Source: Apostichopus japonicus
Lineage: Eukaryota > Echinodermata > Holothuroidea > Aspidochirotida > Stichopodidae
Assembly: GCF_037975245.1 (NCBI RefSeq)
Contig: NC_092579.1
Coordinates: forward strand, 32,009,666-32,073,665
Length of the DNA stretch: 64,000 nt
Direction of reading: 5' to 3'
Positions 53,860 through 60,762 of the stretch are shown in pieces. The notes beneath the pieces are model-generated. The model was not told the DNA's origin, did no database searches, and saw only the letters and a program-made list of their open reading frames with translations. Each line of letters begins with the position of its first letter. The stretch's first letter is position 1. The translations under genes were made by a program, and so were the position numbers.

Positions 53860-54086
53860 GAGATCGTATGAGATCGCGGCAAAAGCAAACTGCGCTGGCC
53901 TGGTCTCGAGCCCGCGATCCAAAATACGTCACGCCTCTCAAGGTACAGAGCACCACCAACCGCGCCACGACAGCAGTTGATATAAATCTATGTTCGTTTC
54001 TAATACTTAAAGTTCCAGAGACCGTATAAGATCGTGGCAAAAGCAAACTGCGGCGGCCTGGTCTCGATCCCAGGATTCAAAAATCC
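53860..54086 (-). repeat. Degenerate edge monomers and array terminus
   Basis: The last one and a half copies diverge sharply from the interior. They read CTGCGCTGGCCTGG near 53,891 and CTGCGGCGGCCTGG near 54,048 where interior units read CTGCCCCCACCTGG. They have small insertions in CACGCCTCTCAAGG and GAGCACCACCAACC near 53,931-53,960. The final copy breaks off after GGATTCAAAAATCC. In the final copy the minus strand reads CCTGG, eight bases, then CCAGG, a perfect 5-bp stem around the B-box region that interior copies lack. Confidence 0.8.
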
Positions 54087-54505
54087 ATACCTAGATATCG
54101 CTAGATATTGCTATATATCCATAAAGTACAGTGTCCTTGGGATTTCTTGGGAATTTTTGGACCCTGTTCTTGGAAATAGCAAAATCGGGAGTGGTCACAC
54201 TCCATGTAGGTCAGAGGATGACCTCTAGACGTGGCTCATACGCAACCCGATCACCTTTTATCGATTAAGTTGTGTGTTGTCGGATTTTGTCAAGGTTTTG
54301 GTACTGGGGGGGGGGGTCTCTAATTAAGTTTCGTAACTCATCGGGTAGCGATTAGAGGCCGGGTGTGGCGTAGGGTTGTGGGGCGCGCGTTTTCATGCAG
54401 ATGGGAACAATCTCAAGAAGTGATGGGTGCGTCCATAGTAGTTGGTTTCATAGCACACTTGTACAATTGTTTAAGGCGTCCATACGCACACGCGCGTTAT
54501 GATAG
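54087..54505. other. Single-copy flank next to the satellite; no gene recognised
   Basis: This stretch directly adjoins the array and shows no monomer similarity. It includes an uninterrupted run of 11 G at 54,306-54,316 and a short TAGATATCGCTAGATATTGC direct repeat near 54,091. No open frame of recognisable content is present. Confidence 0.6.
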
Positions 54506-54632
54506 ACCATATATATATATTTGGAAATTTTGAAATATATATATATATAATTTTATATGAAATATTATATGAAATATTATATGAATGAAATATTATATGA
54601 AATATATATATTTGATTTGATTTGATTTATTT
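54506..54632. repeat. AT-rich microsatellite block
   Basis: Runs of AT dinucleotides are followed by several imperfect copies of an ATATTATATGAA unit and then GATTT repeats. It is simple-sequence DNA. Confidence 0.85.
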
Positions 54633-54664
54633 TGTTTTTTCACGTGCAAATATACAAGGTGAAA

Positions 54665-54713
54665 GGAAGTCTTCTATAAAGCATACAATAGCTTAACAAT
54701 GTAGAAGACTCCC
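54665..54713. repeat. Short inverted repeat
   Basis: GGAAGTCTTCTA near 54,665 and TAGAAGACTCC near 54,702 are nearly perfect inverted copies separated by about 25 bp. They could form a hairpin or be the remnant of a small mobile element. The function is unknown. Confidence 0.45.
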
Positions 54714-54919
54714 TGAAGAAAGAAAAGAGAAGAAAAAATTAAAGATCAAATTAAACGTTTCGACAATAAATCAATTATATGATATTTTAATTAATATGAT
54801 GCAATTGTTTCTTTAATATAACATTTTCTAAATGACCTACACGAATAAGTCGGATTGTCTAGATACCACTCTGTCGGATGAATAGATCTCTGTCAACCAG
54901 TTCTAGGGTAATACATTCA

Positions 54920-55171
54920 TTACCATAGAAATAATCGTCTGTATACTTCATTCAAGGAAATGGGATTTTCGGGAATAGTAAGTGTTATACATTCATGAAC
55001 GGTTTCTGATGGCATTTGTGTTGGGATGACCTCATATATAAGGTCGCCAACCATAATAATATCCTCATCAATAAAAATACTGTTAAAAACAGTTTCACCG
55101 TTCTCTTCGCGTAAGAGAGAGTTATGTAAAATTGGTTGGATAAGCATCTCCTCTCTTGGCCTAGAGGGGAC
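54920..55171 (-). pseudogene. Possible non-LTR retrotransposon reverse-transcriptase C-terminal fragment
   Basis: The minus-strand frame runs from a stop near 55,172 to a stop at 54,920. It encodes about 83 residues, with an internal methionine at 55,147. The segment PREEMLIQPILHNS, followed by FIDEDIIMVGDLIYE about 16 residues later, resembles the part of LINE ORF2 proteins downstream of the reverse transcriptase. There, a P-x-W-x-N motif precedes a 'G-I-x-x-x-x-D-L' motif. The tryptophan is replaced and the family glycine is not evident. No RT catalytic motif or endonuclease is nearby, so this would be a short relic. The match rests on pattern memory only and could be wrong. Confidence 0.35.
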
Positions 55172-55444
55172 TTAAAGGGTGTGAAGACTCGCGCAAAAAG
55201 AAACGTATAATGCCGGTAACATGACCTAGTTTCGAATGAGATGTAACAAAAGTGTTAGACACCACTATCGATCCCAGAAAATACACACAGCTTGCTACCA
55301 TCGGTAATTAGACACTAGTGTACAGTCAGTACATACAGCTGCGGTCAATACCTACAGCATAGCGTACAGACAATACAGCGCTGGACATCTTATATAACAC
55401 GTTAACACATTTCAGTACTGTACTGTCTGCATTTTGTAGCGACA

Positions 55445-56205
55445 CGAACAAATCGTCACTTGCAAGCCACGGAAAGTTAACTGTTTCAGATGGCCGCACG
55501 CGGTTTGGGGCGACTCTTCAATGCCTTTAAATTGACCCAATTTTTGCTCAATATGTATGTTCATTTATGCTCTTCAACATGCAAGCCACAGAAAAACCCA
55601 GATCATGATTGATAACGGGTCAAAAAGAGATGTTCTCCTGCTGCTTTTTGGAACTTTTCCTGAGATTGAATAACAATCGGGCGGATAGATATTAATTCTA
55701 ATAGGAGTATGCCACCTGCACCCTAAGGTAGCATACGCCCATTAAAAGCCCCATTGACTTACACACTAAATCACAAAAGTAATGTGGTCTCTTAAGTCTA
55801 GATAGAAGTTTTCACTAGCTAAACGCTACCCATCACCGGATAGCTGACAAGTTGGCCTTTCATGGCACCATCAATTTTCCGTACCATGACCGTGTAGATT
55901 TTTTGCTATCCGAGCCGGAAGTTTTCGTCACTTGTAAACAAACCTCTTCACTCAGTGGTAAACAAATTTCCTACGCTGCTCCCGGGAGGCCTAAAGGTCT
56001 AAAATTGCCTCAATTGACCAAATTTTCTCACCATATGTACTTCCATTCATGCTCTTCAACATGCAAGCCACAAAAATCTAGATTATGATCGATAACAGGT
56101 CACAAAAGATGTTCTCCCGCTGCTTTTTGGCACTTTTCCTGAGATAGGAGAACAATCGAGCGGATTGATATAGACTCTAATAGGAGTATGCCACCCTAAA
56201 TCAAA
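55445..56205. repeat. Diverged direct duplication, about 270 bp per copy
   Basis: The segment around 55,445-55,720 is repeated at about 55,917-56,205, with an offset drifting from 472 to 482 bp. Shared blocks include TGCTCTTCAACATGCAAGCC (55,568 and 56,050), a GATGTTCTCC-GCTGCTTTTTGG block, ACTTTTCCTGAGAT and ATAGGAGTATGCCACC (near 55,701 and 56,180). The copies differ by many substitutions and small indels, so they are old. They may be two copies of an unclassified dispersed repeat. Confidence 0.8.
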
Positions 56206-58549
56206 AACTTTTAAGTTTTTGCAATGTGCAGACGACACTGGCATACAAACACATATTTTGTATAAAACGTGTGTAGGCTAGGCTAAAAATGGTTTTGTAT
56301 TGTTTTAAAGAAAATATCTTGCCTTGCTGTGCGGCCTAATGTAGCCAGCATAATGGAGATAGAGTTCGTTTTTTTTGGTTTGCCTACCAAAGTACAAAGA
56401 CGAAAGATTTGGGAGACAAAATTTCAATTGCATGACGGTCTAGAGGCCTACCAAGCTGTGTGAGGTGGGGATAGGCATAGGGCCATAGGCACTACTAGTA
56501 CTACTACTCGGTACTAGGCTAGGCTTCAACAACTAGTATTACGACGGTAAGAGTAGATCGGCATGTTTTGGTCATAAAGTCCAGGATTTCCTGTTCAGTT
56601 CCATTTTAGGCTTGGCTTACTACTTATTTGAGATCAAAGCAAACAAGCATAGGCCTATGCCTTGCTTAATCTAGGCCTACGACTGAGTTATAACAAGCCT
56701 AGCCTAGACCTAGTTATGCCAGTGCAACCCTGACTGTAGCTGGACTGAGTTAGGCCTAATGGACCTATATGCTGTGTATCTCGATCATAGGAATTGAAGT
56801 TGAATATGGCCATAAGAAGTAGCCTACTACTACTATGGGCATAGCAATACTAGGTCTAATGCTATGCATGAAGGCCAAGACTGTCTATAGATAAACAGTC
56901 CTACTCAAATTCACTCGAGCATTAAGAACTTGTTACTTGATAGCATAAACTACCCCCAATACTGCCACTAGGATTCATCCTTGAGCTCACCTAATTAATT
57001 CACCAGTCAACATGTATGGTTGTAAACATAAGTGCTCTAAATCTAATGGCCAGCACTACTTTCCTGTGCATGAAGACATGTTTGGCTTGCCCTATGAAAA
57101 AATACTCTGTGTGCTTAATTATTCATGAATTTGTGCAGAGGAGCATTAAGTATGCCTAGCATTACCAAATGGGGTAGATATTCAATATCCCCTTTTTTGG
57201 CCAATGACAGGGGAGTCAGGTGGTATTGCAATAAGTATATGGAAGATTGTAATGGCTTAGCCTAAGATACTCCTAGGGTAAGCACCTAGCATGCTATGCA
57301 ACAACGCTTTGATTGAAGATTTGATAACAGACTTATCAGCCATACGGCTAGTTCTAAATTAGCTAGGCTTTACACAGTTACAGTTTCAGCCAAAAATTCC
57401 ATTAGGCCAATACAATTTGGCCTTCTGCCACTGGCTAGAGTTTAAAACAATAGGGTTAAGACTTAGACTAGGCTCATGCAGTACATCAGCAAAAATCGTT
57501 TACAACAAAAGTCGATGACTATTGCTACTGTAGGGTTTTGCAGGCCTGCCAACTCTCGCGGTTTACTGTACAACTCTCACTGCAAGTCTTCAACATTTTA
57601 CAAAAGTTTGTTATACCTTTGAGTTTGACATCAGCATTTTGGAAATTGGGTCTGTTCATGTTTCACGGTTGCCAAAGGTAGCAAATTTTCAAATTACAGT
57701 ACAGAACTTCTATTCTAAATAAAAAAAAACATAATTAATATCTGCAATTTATGAATTAGAATTGACCAGACCTTAAACTATTCCGGAAATTATATTCAAG
57801 ATGGTAGAAAAGTGTGACAATCTATAAATTTTCCAAAAGTGGTTCTTTTCTTAATGGTGGTGCCACTCCATTACTGCTACATTTTGGGAATTCTGTCGTT
57901 AGTTCCTTTATTAACATAAAATTTACTATAATCAGACAAGTTTTCAATGATATTGATGATGTTATCAAAGAAAAATTAGAGTATCGTGAGAAAAATCACA
58001 ATTTTTCCTGAATTACACTTTTCTCTTTAAAGAGCAAAATTGAAAGTAATTGAAACAAAATACCATAAAATCAAACCACAACATAAGCATATATATATTA
58101 ACCAAAAGCTGACAGTTTTGGGTAATGTCCTCTCAGATTTTTTTGTCATGACTCTTGTTCCGAACATCACCTATCCAAATAGATCTTGTTTCAGACATCA
58201 CCACCAATGCTTTACCTAATATAACCTAATACTTAGTAATAAAACATATATTGTTCATTTAAAGGCAATAATAATGAGTAAACAAACATGTTATTAATTG
58301 ATAACCTTACTAAAAAAGATATATAAACTCTTAATAGGTTCCAAGTTCGAAACAAAGAAAAGTGATCAACAAGACATAAATTTATTAAACACAGGCCATG
58401 CTTGTTAATACTAAGCAATACATTTCAATGTGTAACACGCAGGCACACAAAATTCTTAGTAGTTGCATATTTGCACGCACTGTTCTGGCCTCGGTTAAGC
58501 ATTAGGAGTTGAGACCGTTAACTTACTTAGCCCGATCTGATATTACAAG
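56206..58549. other. AT-rich DNA with scattered TAGGCC words; no gene recognised
   Basis: I find no convincing coding sequence here. Between about 56,270 and 57,420 there are many dispersed GGCCTA, TAGGCT and TAGGCCTA words, not in a regular tandem. From about 57,700 the sequence becomes more AT-rich. The open frame at 57,814-58,011 has no recognisable motif. Confidence 0.5.
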
Positions 58550-58684
58550 ATGACTTCTCCTGAGCTGGATACCGATGAAGAGTACAGTATCATTGGAAAA
58601 TATCGTTTGTCAGGACTGTGCCCTGAAAATTCAACATTAAATGTAAAAAGATCGATACGGAAAAGATCGAAGAGTTTAGACTAA
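58550..58684 (+). pseudogene. Possible N-terminal exon of the integrase gene
   Basis: A 44-codon frame from the ATG at 58,550 ends at TAA 58,682-58,684. Its sequence has EEYSIIGKYR near residue 10 and KRSIRKRSKS near residue 33. This resembles the segment just before the zinc-binding (HHCC) domain in gypsy/GIN-type integrases, where an acidic stretch with a conserved tyrosine precedes a basic K-R-x-I-R-x-[KR]-[AS]-K helix. No HHCC motif follows, and I see no good splice donor, so the exon is either truncated or the match is accidental. It lies 226 bp upstream of the first secure integrase exon on the same strand. Confidence 0.35.
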
Positions 58685-58910
58685 CGGGAGCAATAAACAG
58701 CCACCGAGCTTTGTGCTGAAAAGTGTGAGCAGTAATAGTTTTAAATCAAGAAAAGCCAAAATCATGCAATTTAAATCATTGAAATTAAAAAAGCTTCACT
58801 GTCCAGTATCAAAAGTATTTGCGAAATTTGATACAGCATTCTGTTCTGTACAAGAATGTTGTTGGTATGATTGTGTATGGTTCTGAATGCTATTTTCCTT
58901 TTTTTTTTAG

Positions 58911-59068
58911 GTGGGTGTGGATATGATTGGACCCCTTGCAGAGACCATCAATGGAAATAAGTACATCATAACCCTATGTGACTATTTTTCAAAATTGCCA
59001 GAGGCTGTTGCTGTAAGAGACGAAACAGCATAAACCGTTGCAAACTTTCTGTTTGAAACCATGGCCAG
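58911..59068 (+). pseudogene. Integrase exon A: start of the DDE core
   Basis: The exon is preceded by a T-rich tract and AG, and ends before GTATAT. It opens with VGVDMIGPL, the usual start of the integrase catalytic core, where residue 4 is the first catalytic aspartate. NGNKYIITLCDYFSKLPEA follows, the strand and helix characteristic of gypsy-type integrases. A TAA at 59,031-59,033 interrupts the frame at codon 41, in the stretch following VRDETA. The exon ends in phase 2. Confidence 0.8.
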
Positions 59069-59411
59069 GTATATATCCATGTACTTTGTTTTTACTTTAC
59101 ATAACATACTTTTGAAGTTAGTTATGCAGACCTGCATTTGTTCTCAGTTTTACCTGTGACCCAGAAAGCGGCAAAATGGTTACAGAAATTTCTTGAAGTT
59201 GTTTTATAAGTTAATGTTAATAAAATGTTAGTGGGATAACGGTCAGTGCATCCAAGACCAGGTGTGATGTCAGTGCTTAACTTACTTGTTTTGAAATCAG
59301 TGCTAAAAGAATCTCCTGATTAAACCACGCAGCCACTCTGAAGATGCCAATAGTTTACTGCATTACTCTAACCAGTACTTTAACAACTTGTTTAATTTTC
59401 CATTTATTTAG
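59069..59411 (+). other. Intron 1 of the integrase gene
   Basis: The intron is 343 bp, with donor GTATAT and acceptor TTTATTTAG. Its AT content is higher than that of the exons, and I recognise nothing inside it. Confidence 0.6.
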
Positions 59412-59702
59412 ATTTGTGTGCATGAAAATTTTCATCTCAGACCAGAGAGGAGAATTTGTTAATGCTCTGAACAAGTCCCTATTTGACATGACAGGGGTGA
59501 GCCACAGAGTATCCTTCAGCTACCACCCACAGACCAATGGGCTGGATGAAAGATTCAACCAAACTCTGCAAATGTCACTCATCAAAGTTGTCAATCAAAA
59601 CCAAGATGACTGGGATGAAACACTGTCTTCCATTCTCATGGGGTACCGTACAGCAAAACATGGTTCAACAGGTCTTTCTCCTTTCGTTGTGATGTTTGGA
59701 AG
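59412..59702 (+). pseudogene. Integrase exon B: catalytic D and E residues
   Basis: This 291-bp exon is open throughout and is the best preserved part. It contains ISDQRGEF with the second catalytic aspartate and YHPQTNGLDERFNQTL with the catalytic glutamate, 35 residues apart. It continues through DDWDETLSSILMGYRTAKH and SPFVVMFGR, all characteristic of the gypsy-type core. The acceptor is TTTATTTAG and the donor GTTTGTAA. It joins exon A in phase 2 to give an arginine codon. There are no stops and the typical motifs survive, so decay may be recent or the exon may have been under constraint until recently. Confidence 0.85.
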
Positions 59703-60280
59703 GTTTGTAATAATTCAAACCTACCATTGCTGAATAGAGGTTTACATTTGTAAAGGTCATATACTGTACAGAGAAAAGCAATCAGGGACAAGAGAGTTTG
59801 GACAAATCCTGCATAGCTACACTGATCCTCTATAGGATAAAATCTCATTCGACACATCCCAGGTACAGGGAAAAACTGCTAAATAGAGGACCACCAATAA
59901 CCCTATGTAAGTTACAACACCTAAACAAATAAACAGATTAACTCTGTATATGGTACACTCTTCAGCAAGTACAAAAGATGAACATTCATTAAACTATAAA
60001 AGCATGCCAATTAATTAAGATACATGCAATTAATGCCACTGACATTGGTTTTGTTTTTCATATACTATATATCATATTTTGGGCTGGTATGCAATTTGGA
60101 CCTATAACAGCACAGAATATACTTTGGTTTTATATTTCTGCTGGTTTGAGTATGTGATGTGACTCAAATTTATGGTTCCAGGGTCTTAATAGCGAAAATA
60201 AAATATAAAAAAAATTAAATATTCTTCAGTCAACAAAGTGTTGGGAATAATTGATTGTTAATTTATCTTCATATATCCAG
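59703..60280 (+). other. Intron 2 of the integrase gene
   Basis: The intron is 578 bp, with donor GTTTGTAA and acceptor ATATATCCAG. The second half is AT-rich. No coding sequence is recognised in it. Confidence 0.6.
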
Positions 60281-60479
60281 AGAGCCATTGTTACCAGTGG
60301 ACATTGAAGACTCCATTGTCCAACCAGAATCTCTTGCTGCAGCGATGCACAGAGGGAGAGGGTTTTACAACTCATGTCACAGTCGCAGGACATAATCAAA
60401 GGTTTTGTGAAAGAAAATATTGGCAAAGCCCAAGAACGGCAAGAAAAAGAATTTTGACTAAAGGCAGCAATCAAAACAG
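60281..60479 (+). pseudogene. Integrase exon C: linker and helical region
   Basis: The acceptor is ATATATCCAG. The split arginine codon continues into EPLLPVDIED, the usual sequence after the FGR that ends exon B. A frameshift follows, after which the helix segment GFVKENIGKAQERQ appears in another frame. A second shift returns to the starting frame, which has stops at 60,393 and 60,459. In the starting frame the exon ends in phase 0, matching the next exon. Confidence 0.7.
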
Positions 60480-60592
60480 GTTATTACATAATGCTATGTT
60501 GTGCATTGAAAACTGACTGTAGTTAAATGAATGGCAACATATACATTGTATTATGATGTTTATGTATATTTGCTGGATTTTGTTTTATTCAG

Positions 60593-60762
60593 ACCTTCAA
60601 AGTTGGTTCTAGTGTTCTCGTCCAGAATGCAGGAAAGGATGCCCGAAGAGGAGGGAAGTTCGAAACTCTTGGCTTGAGCCGTATGGAGTCAAGGCTGTGA
60701 ATGAGAAAGGGCTGTACACACATACTAACAGTTCCACAGGCCTTCCTTTGAAGAAGAAATAG
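60593..60762 (+). pseudogene. Integrase exon D: C-terminal SH3-like domain
   Basis: After TTTTATTCAG the frame reads TFKVGSSVLVQNAGKDARRG. This corresponds to the C-terminal DNA-binding domain of gypsy/GIN integrases, where F-K-V-G-x-x-V-L-V is characteristic. A one-base shift near 60,670 moves the domain's second half into another frame. There LEPYGVKAVNEKGLYT can be read, ending in KKK and a TAG at 60,760-60,762. In the original frame a TGA occurs at 60,698-60,700. Confidence 0.75.

Larger units (their letters stand above)
1..54086 (-). repeat. Satellite array of 155/156-bp tRNA-like monomers
   Basis: About 347 head-to-tail copies of one monomer fill this interval, all in the same orientation. 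The array continues past the left edge and ends near 54,086. Two lengths dominate: 156 bp where the junction reads TTCCCAGAGACC, and 155 bp where it reads TTCCAGAGACC. Rarer 154-bp copies read CCAGAGCCGTA or GCCCGCATCC. Most copies differ from one another at only a few positions. The strand given is the one on which tRNA-like A and B boxes read correctly. The monomer has 13 CpG dinucleotides and two CTCGAG palindromes. Long open frames on both strands are a by-product of the 156-bp period and are broken wherever a 155-bp unit occurs, so no protein is inferred. A centromeric or heterochromatic role is possible but not shown by the sequence. Confidence 0.98.
58911..60762 (+). pseudogene. Intron-containing gypsy/GIN-type integrase gene, decayed
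   Basis: Four exons (58,911-59,068; 59,412-59,702; 60,281-60,479; 60,593-60,762) encode a retroviral-fold DDE integrase core and its C-terminal domain. Each internal boundary has a GT donor and AG acceptor, and the junction phases are 2, 2 and 0, consistent with one original reading frame. The catalytic triad is D-58-D-35-E and is intact, though the frame is interrupted by stops at 59,031, 60,393 and 60,459 and by frameshifts in exons 3 and 4. Integrases of active gypsy LTR elements are not normally spliced. Introns point to a Ginger-type DNA transposon or to a host gene captured from one, as with vertebrate GIN1 or KRBA2. No LTRs, protease or reverse transcriptase are seen nearby. Confidence 0.75.

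Noticed and set aside
219-53871. Long open frames on both strands (52-residue tandem repeat proteins)
   Set aside because: They follow from a stop-free 156-bp repeat. They change frame at every 155-bp unit, overlap on both strands, and lack any start context, signal or end that is conserved.
1-54086. CRISPR-like array
   Set aside because: The whole monomer is repeated with no unique spacers, and the setting is eukaryotic.
1-54086. True tRNA or 5S rRNA gene cluster
   Set aside because: A and B boxes are present, but the acceptor and T stems pair poorly in the interior consensus and no convincing anticodon arm is seen. The 5S internal control region is absent.
55852-56088. 78-residue open frame
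   Set aside because: It lies inside the second copy of the diverged duplication, and the other copy does not conserve the frame.
57814-58011. 65-residue open frame
   Set aside because: It is AT-rich, with no recognisable motif, splice context or conservation evidence.
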